Source: Rhodococcus gordoniae
GTDB taxonomy: Bacteria > Actinomycetota > Actinomycetes > Mycobacteriales > Mycobacteriaceae
DNA: 64,000 nt
Direction: 5' to 3'
Assembly: GCF_001646655.1 (NCBI RefSeq)
Contig: NZ_LPZN01000044.1
Location: 62,001-126,000, forward strand
A program made the position numbers and the translations under genes. Below the pieces are notes generated by a model. It saw nothing but the letters and a program-made list of their open reading frames with translations, was not told the origin of the DNA and did no database searches. This document shows, piece by piece, positions 9,580-19,792 of the stretch; position 1 is the stretch's first letter; each line of letters starts with the position of its first letter.

Positions 9580-10643
9580 GGATCCTCTTCGTCGGCGACG
9601 ACTGGGTGGGTAGCAACGCCCGCTCGCTGGCCGACGGATTCCGTCAGGCGGGGCACGACGTGGTCGTCGTGGACACCACTGCCGTGACCCTACCCACCCG
9701 ATTCTCGCCACCGTGGTTCTACTCGAAGATGCGCCGGCAACGCGCTCCGTGGGACCTCGGGTCCGTACATCGCCGGATCGAATCGGTTGCTACCGCCCTG
9801 TCTCCCGATGTGCTGTTCTGTTTCCGGACAGTGCATCTCGACCAGATCCGATTGCTCGATACGCCTGCCCGTCTGCACGTGCACTACAGCCCCGACGACG
9901 CGTCGAACCCGTACAACACGACGCCGGATTATCTTCGGCACGAACACGAGTGGGATCTCGTGGTCACCACCAAACGGCACAACGTCCCGGAACTCGCCAC
10001 CCGAGGAGCCGCCGTGAAATTCGTACTGAGCGCCTATGATCCCGCCTGGCACCGCCTTTCGGCACGTCGGGACCCACAGCGGTACCTACTCGGTTTCGTC
10101 GGCAACTGCCGTCCCGATCGCCGTTCCGCCGTTCTCGCCCTGGCCGGACATTACGGGGAGAGGATGCTCGTCCATGGCCCCGGTTGGAGACGCGTGCCCG
10201 AATTGCGTCACACCCACGCCATGGTGCGTGGCCCGGTGTACGGGGAACATTTCTCCACCGCGATCGCATCGGTGACGGCGAATCTGGTTCTCCTCAACTC
10301 CGACAATCGGGACACGCACACCTGCCGCACCTTCGAGGTGCCGGCCGCGGGCGGATTGTTCGTCGGGCAACGCACCGACGAGCATGCCGCCCTTCTCACC
10401 GAGGGCCGGGAATGTCTGCTGTTCTCCGCGGTGGACGAGCTGCACGAGATCCTCCGGTGGTGTGACCGTCGTCCTGAGCGTGCGCGAGCCGTCGCCGAGG
10501 CCGGACACCGCCGCATCGTGACCGGCAACCATCGGTACGTCGACCGCGCACGCGAGATCGTCGCCGCACTCGAGGGCAGGGACGCGCAGGGATCGTCGAC
10601 GTCGGGCACGGTCGGATCCGGGACAGGGAAGGGTACGCCGTGA
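9576..10643 (+). CDS. CgeB-like glycosyltransferase
   Basis: Protein of 355 residues starting MRILFVGDDWVGSNARSLA, resembling CgeB/DUF3880-type GT-B proteins. It has an HVHYSPDDASNPYNT segment and a C-terminal CRTFEVPAAGGLFV motif, where this family usually has an R-x-F-E-x-x-A-x-G-x pattern. The last 25 residues are Ser/Gly/Thr-rich and probably disordered. It starts in an ATGA overlap with the flippase and ends in a GTGA overlap with the polymerase-like gene. A role in repeat-unit assembly is inferred from position. Confidence 0.75.
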   Translation: MRILFVGDDWVGSNARSLADGFRQAGHDVVVVDTTAVTLPTRFSPPWFYSKMRRQRAPWDLGSVHRRIESVATALSPDVLFCFRTVHLDQIRLLDTPARLHVHYSPDDASNPYNTTPDYLRHEHEWDLVVTTKRHNVPELATRGAAVKFVLSAYDPAWHRLSARRDPQRYLLGFVGNCRPDRRSAVLALAGHYGERMLVHGPGWRRVPELRHTHAMVRGPVYGEHFSTAIASVTANLVLLNSDNRDTHTCRTFEVPAAGGLFVGQRTDEHAALLTEGRECLLFSAVDELHEILRWCDRRPERARAVAEAGHRRIVTGNHRYVDRAREIVAALEGRDAQGSSTSGTVGSGTGKGTP

Positions 10644-12004
10644 ACTCTCCCGACATCCAGCTCGCCCTGGTGAGCACGGCTCTGATCGCGATCGTCGTAG
10701 CGGCCGCCTTCATCCCCGGCGTCGCGAGGGTGTTCTTGATCGCGCAGGCCGTCTATTGGGCCCTGTCCTACGTCGCACGCCCTCTGGTGCTGTTGACAGT
10801 GCAGCCGCAACCGCGATACGCGGACAACATCGCCGATCCGCGCCTCGCTGCGATCGGCTACGACCGCGGCGTCTCGGAAGTTCTGCAGCCGGTGGCATTC
10901 GGCCTGTGGGTATACGCCGGTGCCGTAGTGGCCTATGCGATCTGGGCTCACCGCCGCCCCCGGACCACTCCCTCCCGGCAATCCACCGCCGACTTCGTTC
11001 CCACTCTTGCAACCGTGTACGCGATAGGCATCGTCGGCCGCGCTGTCATGTACCTCACGGGATCGACCGGTCAAGCCGGAGACGTTCAGAGCGCCGATCC
11101 TGTTCTCGGCTTCGTCGCACAACTCGCCACGGTCGGCGCGATCGGGCTGATCATCTTCATCCGGCCCACGGACCGAAGAACGACATTCGTCCTGCTCGCT
11201 GCGCTGCTCACGATCGAGTTGTTGTGGACGGTGGCAGTCGAGTCGAAGACACCCGTCATGAGCGCCGCCATGGCCGTGGCCGTCCGGTTCGCCTTACACG
11301 GCTGGTCCCGTCTGCGAGTCGTGGGCATCGTCCTGATCTCGGCTGTGGGTATCGGCGCGTTCGGGTGGCTGCAGTCGATCAAACAACCCGACTACGTACG
11401 AGCAGAGGCGTTGCCACGGGATTCGGCCTATCCTCCGTCGGTACAGCCGTATCTGAGCATCCTGCGGCGATTCGATCTGCTCGAAGCTGCTACGGACAGT
11501 TATTACATGGTCATGCGTCCGTGGAGGACTCCTCTGGAAGTCGCCCAGCACGGTCTCCAGAGTTTGATTCCCGCACAGCTCCTCGGCGCCGAGAAGCTAC
11601 GATCCGGGACCGCCTGGGCCGTCGAGGTGCGGGGGTCGTCCATGGATATGAGCCGGATCTCGGTTTCCCTCGCCGACGGAAACATCAACGAGGGATTCGT
11701 CATCGCCGGATATCCGGGTGTCGCCGTCGGTGTGCTGTTCACCCTCGGGTTGCTCCTGCTCGGCGTGCGGGCGTTGCAGGCCCGACACATCGTCGTGGTG
11801 GCCCTGGGACTGGCGATTACGGCATCCCCGATCCTTTTCGAACGGGGGTTCCTCGGCAGCATGGAGGTGATCGGCAAATCCCTCCAGCTCGTCGTGTTGG
11901 TCTGGCTCGTCGACATGACCGTTCGCGAATACCGCAAACGCACCACCTCCACGGCAGCCACGGCTCCGTCAACACACACGTCCAGCGCAGTCGTCGGGGA
12001 ATGA
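10640..12004 (+). CDS. Wzy-like O-antigen/exopolysaccharide polymerase
   Basis: Membrane protein of 454 residues with about ten hydrophobic helices. A large mid-protein extracytoplasmic loop (around 255-335) is followed by further helices, the layout of Wzy polymerases. Sequence similarity in this family is always weak, so the call rests on topology and on the position between Wzx and Wzz genes. GTG 10640 overlaps the previous stop. It would join flipped repeat units into polymer outside the membrane. Confidence 0.65.
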   Translation: MNSPDIQLALVSTALIAIVVAAAFIPGVARVFLIAQAVYWALSYVARPLVLLTVQPQPRYADNIADPRLAAIGYDRGVSEVLQPVAFGLWVYAGAVVAYAIWAHRRPRTTPSRQSTADFVPTLATVYAIGIVGRAVMYLTGSTGQAGDVQSADPVLGFVAQLATVGAIGLIIFIRPTDRRTTFVLLAALLTIELLWTVAVESKTPVMSAAMAVAVRFALHGWSRLRVVGIVLISAVGIGAFGWLQSIKQPDYVRAEALPRDSAYPPSVQPYLSILRRFDLLEAATDSYYMVMRPWRTPLEVAQHGLQSLIPAQLLGAEKLRSGTAWAVEVRGSSMDMSRISVSLADGNINEGFVIAGYPGVAVGVLFTLGLLLLGVRALQARHIVVVALGLAITASPILFERGFLGSMEVIGKSLQLVVLVWLVDMTVREYRKRTTSTAATAPSTHTSSAVVGE

Positions 12005-12020
12005 GAAGAGGGGTGCAACC

Positions 12021-13358
12021 ATGGCATTGAGTGACTACTTGGGAATCGTGCGCCGCAGGTGGCACATCATTCTCGCGACGGCCCTCGCCTGCGCGGCCCT
12101 TGCCTGGGCATACACGTCCACAATCCCGACCGTCTACGTGTCGACGACCCGCATGTATGTATCGATGGCGACCGGCACATCGGTCAACGACTCCTATCAG
12201 GGCGGCCTTGCAGCGCAACAGCGCATCACGTCGTATCCGTATGTCGCGACGGGGGCCACCGTCGCCGAGCGAGTCGTCGACCGGCTCGGCTCGACCATCT
12301 CACCGAGCGAACTGCAGGGCAAGGTGTCGGCGACGTTCCCGCCGGCCACCACCCTGCTCGAGATCTCGGTGACCGACTCCACTCCCGAAACGGCACGTCA
12401 GCTTTCCCGTGCCGTTTCGGACGAATTCGCGCAGCTCGTCGCAGAGATGGAAACGACCGTGGTCGGTGCGGCGCCGGCCGCCCGCGTGTCTGTCGTCGAT
12501 CCGGCCACATTGCCCACCGAACCCATCGGCCCGAACGCGAAACGCAATCTCGCACTCGGCATCATCGCCGGACTCGGCCTCGGCTTCCTGCTCGCCTTCT
12601 TCCGGGACAAGCTCGATCCGACGGTCCGCACCCCGGATCAGCTCGCCCGTTCCGCGGGCGTGCCGGTCCTGGGTACGATCTCATCTCACAGCATCGACGC
12701 GACGAGAGATGTGGGGCGGCTGCGCGCACACATCACCGCAGCACGCCAGGGCCGGGATCGGCTGGTGGTCATGTTCACGAGTTTCACCGAGGAGTCCGAC
12801 CCGCGCGTCGCCACGCGGCTCGCCAAGGCATTGGCGGACACGGGCGCTCGGGTCGCTCTGATCGATGCCGACACGTCCGGCGAGGGCGTCACTCGACTTC
12901 TCGATATGCAGTCGGTACCCGGAGTCGCCGAATGGCTGCGGGACGAGTACCCGCCACTGACCGAATTTCCCGTCCGGTCGGAGTCGGGGGTTTCGATCGT
13001 CCCACTCGGCGCCGCCGACGAGCGCACGTCGGACCTGCTGACAACGGATCGGTTCGCCGGCCTTCTCTCGGCGCTGGAGGATCGCTTCGACTACATTCTC
13101 GTGGTCGCCGCTCCGGTGCTCACGGACTCTGCCGCGCTCGATATCTCGACGCATTGCGACGCATCGATCGCCGTGGTTCGACTCGGCACCACGAAAGCGC
13201 CCCGGGTGCAAGCCGCTGCGGATGTCTTCGGCGCGTCCGGAGCAAGACTCCTCGGGGCCGTTACGACCGACACGGCACGTACTCGCCGATCCGTTCGAGC
13301 CAGAAAGCGCCGGAGTTCCCGGTCGGCAGCGGATCTCGGACTCGCGTATTCCCCCTAG
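12021..13358 (+). CDS. Wzz-like chain-length regulator fused to a degenerate tyrosine-kinase domain
   Basis: Protein of 445 residues. A Wzz domain spans about 1-195, with membrane helices near 14-32 and 178-195 and a proline-containing PNAKRNLALG stretch before the second. A BY-kinase-like P-loop fold covers about 205-415. The Walker A loop is lost: where GEGKS/T is expected the sequence reads FTEESDPRVATRL. The Walker A-prime motif VALIDAD is kept, but the Walker B equivalent FDYILVVAAP lacks the second Asp. The C-terminus is Arg/Ser-rich, with only one Tyr instead of a Tyr cluster. It likely controls chain length without kinase activity. A ribosome site (gaagagggg) precedes the ATG. Confidence 0.8.
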   Translation: MALSDYLGIVRRRWHIILATALACAALAWAYTSTIPTVYVSTTRMYVSMATGTSVNDSYQGGLAAQQRITSYPYVATGATVAERVVDRLGSTISPSELQGKVSATFPPATTLLEISVTDSTPETARQLSRAVSDEFAQLVAEMETTVVGAAPAARVSVVDPATLPTEPIGPNAKRNLALGIIAGLGLGFLLAFFRDKLDPTVRTPDQLARSAGVPVLGTISSHSIDATRDVGRLRAHITAARQGRDRLVVMFTSFTEESDPRVATRLAKALADTGARVALIDADTSGEGVTRLLDMQSVPGVAEWLRDEYPPLTEFPVRSESGVSIVPLGAADERTSDLLTTDRFAGLLSALEDRFDYILVVAAPVLTDSAALDISTHCDASIAVVRLGTTKAPRVQAAADVFGASGARLLGAVTTDTARTRRSVRARKRRSSRSAADLGLAYSP

Positions 13359-13379
13359 CGTCCCTCCAGGTGGACGAGA

Positions 13380-14732
13380 ATGGCCGATATGGTGTTCAAC
13401 CGGCGAAAAATGCTCGCCGCGTCGTTCGGCGCCGCGGCAGCACTTCCCCTGGCCTGCTCGCCGCGGGCACCGGTCCCCGATGTCGAACGGGAGGTTCCCG
13501 AGGTGTCGAGCGTGTCGCAGCGACGCAACGTCCGTGACTTCGGTGCTGTGGGTGACGGTACGGCAGACGACACCGAAGCAATCGCCCGTGCGGCCTCCGC
13601 GGGCGACGGGCCCGCTGTCCTGTACCTCCCGGCCGGCTACTACCGCGTCACCGCCTGGCCCGATCTGCCGGACTTCTCCACGGTGACCGGGGACGGCGGC
13701 GACGTCACCATCGTGTTCTACGAAGGGGGCGGACCGCTGATCTCGCTTCGTGATCGGCACCGTGTCCGCTTCGCACGTCTCGGTGTCTATCTGACGGGTC
13801 CGGAAGCCGTCGCCGTGTCACTGTCCGGTTCGTTCCGGTGTTCGTTCGATTCGGTGGTCCTGCGAGGAAGCCATCTCAGTGAGAACTTCCCGCTCTACCG
13901 CGCCCAGCAGGGCGTGGTCCTGGAAGGGAACACGGGCGGAACCACCTTCGTCGACTGCGACATCAACAATTTCGGAATCGGGATGGTCACCTCGTGTATC
14001 CAGAACTATCTGACGGCCTCGAAACTGACGAACAATTACATCGGGGTCCTGGGCACCGGAAACGATCACAACGCCGGGTTGTCCCTGACCGATGTCGAAT
14101 TCGTGTCCGACAACGATCCGAGGACGACCGACCGGCACATCCGCATCGACGGTGCCGCCAACAACTGGTGGCTGACCAACGTGTGGTTCGAAGGGGCGGA
14201 CACCGCTCTGTCCGTCGGTGAACGCGGCCGCGGCGGGCCCTCCCAACTGGGCTTGGTCAACTGCAAGATCGCAGCCCGGAGCGTGTGTCTGGATCTGATC
14301 TACTGCCGCCAGCCCTATCTCGCCAACGTGCGCTTCGATCCGGACACCGAGGTGTTTCCGACCGAACTGCGCATCGACCCGGAAGGGTGCCCGGAAGGCA
14401 CCGCGGTCAATCTCGTTTCGAGCGCGTCCACCGACATCGACCTCGCCACTTTCCCCGAGGATTGGAACGTCGTCGGGCGCGGCGTCCTCTCGGGTGGGAC
14501 CTTCGTAGGGCCCGTGGTGACCCGCGCGGTCGACGACGGAGATCTGTTGCGAGCCGAGAACAGCGACGGCGAAACGCTGTCCGCGATCCTCGCCGACGGA
14601 TCGTGGCTGTCGGATCGGCCCGGGTCGGGTCCGATCCTCCGGGACGACGACGGACGGTACTGGCGATTGCGGGTCACCACGAAGGGCACGGTGGAAACGG
14701 AACCACTCGGTGATCGGCGCCCCGCCGGATGA
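13380..14732 (+). CDS. Lipoprotein with pectate-lyase-like right-handed beta-helix
   Basis: Secreted protein of 450 residues. The N-terminus has a twin-arginine-like NRRKMLAAS, a short hydrophobic core and a lipobox LPLAC at about 22-26, so it is probably a lipid-anchored Tat or Sec substrate. NVRDFGAVGDGTADD near 50 is the typical opening of the Pectate_lyase_3/GH28-like beta-helix. Repeats rich in Asn, Thr and Gly follow to about 330. The last 90 residues form a separate small domain. It starts 21 bases after the Wzz-like gene. It may cleave or bind the exopolysaccharide; no catalytic residues could be assigned with certainty. Confidence 0.75.
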   Translation: MADMVFNRRKMLAASFGAAAALPLACSPRAPVPDVEREVPEVSSVSQRRNVRDFGAVGDGTADDTEAIARAASAGDGPAVLYLPAGYYRVTAWPDLPDFSTVTGDGGDVTIVFYEGGGPLISLRDRHRVRFARLGVYLTGPEAVAVSLSGSFRCSFDSVVLRGSHLSENFPLYRAQQGVVLEGNTGGTTFVDCDINNFGIGMVTSCIQNYLTASKLTNNYIGVLGTGNDHNAGLSLTDVEFVSDNDPRTTDRHIRIDGAANNWWLTNVWFEGADTALSVGERGRGGPSQLGLVNCKIAARSVCLDLIYCRQPYLANVRFDPDTEVFPTELRIDPEGCPEGTAVNLVSSASTDIDLATFPEDWNVVGRGVLSGGTFVGPVVTRAVDDGDLLRAENSDGETLSAILADGSWLSDRPGSGPILRDDDGRYWRLRVTTKGTVETEPLGDRRPAG

Positions 14733-14750
14733 CACCTCCGGTCGACCGTG

Positions 14751-15860
14751 TCATCTCGTCACCTGATCGACGACATCTCGCATCCGTTCCCGGAACATGC
14801 GCCGGGAGAAGGTCTCCGCCTGCGATCGGATCCTCCCGGGATCGTAATTCCTCCCGTCGAAATCCCTCATCGCGGTGGCGAAGTTGTCGACCAGTTCCGC
14901 ATCGGTGCCGCCGGACACGTGCAGCCCGGTCGATCCGGGTAGAACGGTGTCGAGAGCTCCGCCCGCGCCCAGGGCGATCACCGGTGTGCCGCAGGCCATC
15001 GCCTCGACAGGCACGATCCCGAAGTCCTCGAGACCGGGCATCACCACTGCACGACAGCGTCGGTACATGTCGACCAGCTGCCTGTGCGGAACGCGTCCGA
15101 GGAAGGCCACCGTCTCCCCTGCGATCTTCCGGCAGTGCTCCGTACTGCGACCGTCACCCACGACCACGAGACGCGCCCCCGCAGTGTTCGCCGCCCGAAT
15201 CGCCAGGTCCGGCCGCTTGTACGGAACGAGGCGTCCCGCGAGCAGGAAGAAGTCCTCCCGCGGCACACCGCTGTCGGGGGTGAATGCTTCGGTGTCGACC
15301 GGTGGGTGGACGACCACGGAGTCGCGGTTCCACCACCGGCGGATGCGGTCGGCGACGGTGGTGGAGTTCGCCACGATACGAGACAACCGGGGCGCGGCAG
15401 CAAGTTCGGCACGCCGCGCGGATACGGCGAGCAACCCGAGTGCGACTCCTCCCGGACGACCACCGCCCTCGCCCTCACGCAACGATGCGTCCCATGCCCA
15501 CCGTGCCGGACTGTGCACATATGCGATCGTCGGTGCCGTCGTGGCGAAGACCGCCTGGCTTGCGAAGGCATGGTGGCTGATGACGACGATATCGGCGCGG
15601 TCGAGCTTCATGCTTCGAAAGCTTCTCGCCATCAAGGGAAGAAGAGGGGCGTACGAACGTTCCCCCGACAGGTGGTAGAGCCCGTCGAGCCACGTCGTGT
15701 CGATCCGTGTGCGCAGCCGGGACGGGATACCGGACGGTCGGGCGATCGGGACGTGGACCCTCGCCTGCGGCCACTGCACCGCCAGTTGTTCGACGACCTG
15801 CTCCGAGCCTGCGATCTCGGTGAACCGTTCGTGGACCAGGGCGACGCGACGCGCGCTCAC
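14751..15860 (-). CDS. Family 4 (GT-B) glycosyltransferase
   Basis: GT-B glycosyltransferase of about 369 residues. It opens RRVALVHERFTEIAGSE and has the IAYVHSPARWAWD segment typical of mannosyltransferase-like GT4 enzymes. The donor domain has AGRLVPYKRPDLAIRA and PGLEDFGIVPVEAMACG with the E-x7-E pair. The frame is open upstream to 16244 without family features. I chose GTG 15860, just before the conserved start; its ribosome site is weak. It converges on the lipoprotein gene with 18 bases between stops. Confidence 0.8.
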   Translation of the reverse strand: MSARRVALVHERFTEIAGSEQVVEQLAVQWPQARVHVPIARPSGIPSRLRTRIDTTWLDGLYHLSGERSYAPLLPLMARSFRSMKLDRADIVVISHHAFASQAVFATTAPTIAYVHSPARWAWDASLREGEGGGRPGGVALGLLAVSARRAELAAAPRLSRIVANSTTVADRIRRWWNRDSVVVHPPVDTEAFTPDSGVPREDFFLLAGRLVPYKRPDLAIRAANTAGARLVVVGDGRSTEHCRKIAGETVAFLGRVPHRQLVDMYRRCRAVVMPGLEDFGIVPVEAMACGTPVIALGAGGALDTVLPGSTGLHVSGGTDAELVDNFATAMRDFDGRNYDPGRIRSQAETFSRRMFRERMRDVVDQVTR

Positions 15861-16161
15861 GGCACTCGACGGTGGGTAGCGGGCGGCGGTGGAATGTCGC
15901 TGTCGGGCCGGATCATGTGTCGCCTCTTTCGATTCGGTCCCCGTCCCTTGTACGGACGCTATCACCGGAGGACGCGACCGGACGGATGTTCGGACCGTCG
16001 TGCGGCGTTCGTCCCGTTCGGTCCGGTTCCCGTCCGGCCGATTCGGCCGTTCCGACCGAATCCTTCCCGTCCCGGCGAGTACGCTGGATCCACACCCTCC
16101 ACCGCCGGTGGTCGCCGTTTCATTGTCCGCCCCGTCGGAGTCGCCCAGCAGAGGTGAACGC
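15861..16161. promoter_or_regulatory. Divergent intergenic region rich in inverted repeats
   Basis: About 300 bases between the divergent glycosyltransferase and acetyltransferase genes. It contains CGGACCG (15991-15997) facing CGGTCCG (16019-16025), and CGGCCG-ATT-CGGCCG (16035-16049). The same TCGGACCG core occurs in the 18210-18236 dyad. No open frame with protein features was found. Promoters in both directions are expected but no clear boxes were seen. Confidence 0.35.
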
Positions 16162-16860
16162 ATGAAGCGTCCCAGGCCGTTCGTGGTGCTCACCACGGCG
16201 GGAAGACTGTATACCCGCCCCTTGCGCCACCGGCTCCGGTGCAAGCAGGGTTACAGCCTGTGTGTGCGACTGGGTCCCGTCGAGGTGTCGGGGCATCGCC
16301 TCGTCCTCCGATCACCCCGTCTGTCGGACTGGTCTCGCTGGCAAGCACTCCGGATCCGCGACCGGCGGTTCATCGAACCGTTCTGGACCTCGTCCTCGCT
16401 TCCCTGGGAGGAACGCCACAGCGAGCAGGCATGGGTCGACGAGTACCTGCACGCCCGCAGCGAGGCCCGGGCAGGACGTGCCCTGCCCTTGGTCATCGAG
16501 GTGGACGGCCTGTTCGCCGGACAGTTCAATCTCGAACATATCGACCGGTGGGCGGGTCTGGCAGAGGCGGGGATATGGATCGATTCGACCCTCGCCGGCA
16601 AGGGTGTCGCCCTGGCCGCCGCCCGGATGCTCGCCGACTACGGGTTCGGTCCCCTCGGGCTGCACCGCATCACCGCACCCGTGTGCGTGGGAAACGTTCC
16701 CGCGGCGCACTGTGCCGAGCAGACCGGGATGCGCCGGGAGGGCACCATGGTCGGCTATCTCGATGTGGGCGGCTCCCGGAAGGATCACCACCTCTGGGCC
16801 ATCACCGCGGAGATGTGGGCGGCGGAGAAGGATCGGATTGCGGATCGCGCCGCGCGCTGA
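16162..16860 (+). CDS. GNAT-family N-acetyltransferase
   Basis: Acetyltransferase of 232 residues of the RimJ/RimL type. HRLVLRSPRLSDWSRW starts the fold. The acetyl-CoA-binding strand and loop lie around IDSTLAGKGVALAAARML, and NVPAAHCAEQTGMRREG is the conserved C-terminal part. The ATG has a good ribosome site (gaggtgaac). In this locus it may acetylate an amino-sugar precursor or the polymer. Its last 59 bases overlap the 3' end of the convergent pyruvyl transferase gene. Confidence 0.8.
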   Translation: MKRPRPFVVLTTAGRLYTRPLRHRLRCKQGYSLCVRLGPVEVSGHRLVLRSPRLSDWSRWQALRIRDRRFIEPFWTSSSLPWEERHSEQAWVDEYLHARSEARAGRALPLVIEVDGLFAGQFNLEHIDRWAGLAEAGIWIDSTLAGKGVALAAARMLADYGFGPLGLHRITAPVCVGNVPAAHCAEQTGMRREGTMVGYLDVGGSRKDHHLWAITAEMWAAEKDRIADRAAR

Positions 16861-18157
16861 CCGGCAGCTCCACGAGGTCGCCGATGCGGTCGAAGACCGC
16901 CCGGCTCGCGCGGATCTGCCGCTCCGCGCGCGTGAGCAGCTCACTACGCATGTCCGGCGCGTCGGCCCAGACCTTTCCGATCACCGCACGGAGGCGGTCC
17001 GGCATTCCGTCCTCGTCCAGCCGGACGGTCTCGATTCCGGTACCGAACATGGAGCTCAATCCGGCGAACTTGTCGTCGTAGTAACGCGACGTCGAGAGCC
17101 CTACGACCGAGATCCCTTGCGACAGCGCGAAGACGGCCACGTGGTAGGCACCGGTGACGATCATTCGGCACCGCCCCACCCGGTGCGAGAGTGCCCGTGC
17201 GCCGGCGAACCTGCCGAGCGGCGGGATCGTCCCCGAATACTCGGCGAGCAGTGGCATCGTCGACCTTCGGTCCTCTGCGTCGTGTTCGGACACGATCAGC
17301 GGGACGAGGTGGGCGGCATGGGCAGCGGCCTTCTCGCGCACCGCACGTCCCACCGCGTCGCTGATCGCGGCACCGACCGGGGAATACTCGGCCACTCGCA
17401 GACATACGCCGAGATCCGTACCGAGTTCCGCTCGCCGCGTGGAGTAGCCGAGTTCCACCGCGTCGTCCCCCGTCACCACGACGCGGTCCGCAGGGACACC
17501 CAGGGAGTGCAGCAGTTCCGGTCCGCGCAGGTCTTCGCGGAGCCCGATCAGATCCACTCGCGGCAGAACCTGCGCGGCCCGCTCGAGGAGGTCGGGCGCG
17601 GTGAGCGGACCGAACCCCTGTCCCGTCATCGCGGTGGGAATTCCCAGATCTGCGGCCCGCTCGAGCAATGTCAGGGTCCGTTCCGTCTGGAACCGGTCGA
17701 TGTCGGTCATGTATCCGCCTCCGATCGCAACCACCACGGAAGCGGTGGCCACTGCATCCGGCACCGTCCGGTCTTCGTCCGCTGTTCCCCTCACACGCCG
17801 CACCCGCCGGGTGATTCGGCCGGGCACAGCGACCGCAGCGTCCCAAGCATTCATCGGAGCACCCGCGATCCCGGGGCCCAGCAGGCTTGCCGGCCCCGGC
17901 CGTCGGCGGCGGCGCGGCCAACTTCCACCCCGTTGGTAGCAGATCGCGTCGACACGCGGTTCATAGGCTCGCAGCAACGCGGGCGCCGAGGTCAGCACCC
18001 CGATTCGGGCGTGCGGCCATCGCTCGGCGAACCGCCGTACGGTCTCGTCGAGAATTGCGAGGTCGCCCTTGTTGTTGAGCCAGTACTCCCCGTTCTCGAG
18101 GAGAACGCGAACCTCGCACGAAGCACCGCCGGTCGGAGAGAGGACGCGATTCGTCAT
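16802..18157 (-). CDS. Polysaccharide pyruvyl transferase family protein
   Basis: Protein of 451 residues with polysaccharide pyruvyl transferase features. It has an N-terminal GEYWLNNKGDLAILD segment, TASVVVAIGGGYMTD, a MTGQGFGPL strand, GLREDLRGPELL, and a C-terminal TGAYHVAVFALSQG that corresponds to the family's G-x-R-x-H-x-x-x-x-x-x-x-x-G region. The usual Arg in that last motif is Ala-Tyr here. Members add pyruvate ketals to sugars from phosphoenolpyruvate. ATG 18157 follows a gap from the divergent aminotransferase gene. Pyruvylation would make the polymer acidic. Confidence 0.78.
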   Translation of the reverse strand: MTNRVLSPTGGASCEVRVLLENGEYWLNNKGDLAILDETVRRFAERWPHARIGVLTSAPALLRAYEPRVDAICYQRGGSWPRRRRRPGPASLLGPGIAGAPMNAWDAAVAVPGRITRRVRRVRGTADEDRTVPDAVATASVVVAIGGGYMTDIDRFQTERTLTLLERAADLGIPTAMTGQGFGPLTAPDLLERAAQVLPRVDLIGLREDLRGPELLHSLGVPADRVVVTGDDAVELGYSTRRAELGTDLGVCLRVAEYSPVGAAISDAVGRAVREKAAAHAAHLVPLIVSEHDAEDRRSTMPLLAEYSGTIPPLGRFAGARALSHRVGRCRMIVTGAYHVAVFALSQGISVVGLSTSRYYDDKFAGLSSMFGTGIETVRLDEDGMPDRLRAVIGKVWADAPDMRSELLTRAERQIRASRAVFDRIGDLVELPVSARRDPQSDPSPPPTSPR

Positions 18158-18209
18158 GTCGGCACCTTCGGGCACTCGCGAACTTCGAACGGTCGGAGAA
18201 ATATCTGAC

Positions 18210-18236
18210 TGTCGGACCGAATTGTCCGGTCCGACA
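18210..18236. promoter_or_regulatory. Perfect 10-bp inverted repeat, candidate operator
   Basis: TGTCGGACCG at 18210-18219 and CGGTCCGACA at 18227-18236 are perfect complements with a 7-base spacer. The element lies 53 bases upstream of the pyruvyl transferase start and about 175 bases upstream of the aminotransferase start. It could bind a dimeric regulator of either gene. A similar TCGGACCG core occurs at 15990. Confidence 0.4.
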
Positions 18237-18412
18237 AGGAAGGACGATCCGTACCGAACAATACCCGATTCTGTGAGCGCCCGTCTCCCGCGGGCGACGA
18301 GCGGAGCGATACGGAGACAGGAAACGTCGAATTCACTCGTTCCCCACGAGGTTCGACAGTGCTGATGACACAATCGGATTCTCGACGATTCTCCGAGCGA
18401 TGGAGTTCGCTC

Positions 18413-19776
<1,364 letters not shown>

Positions 19777-19792
<16 letters not shown>

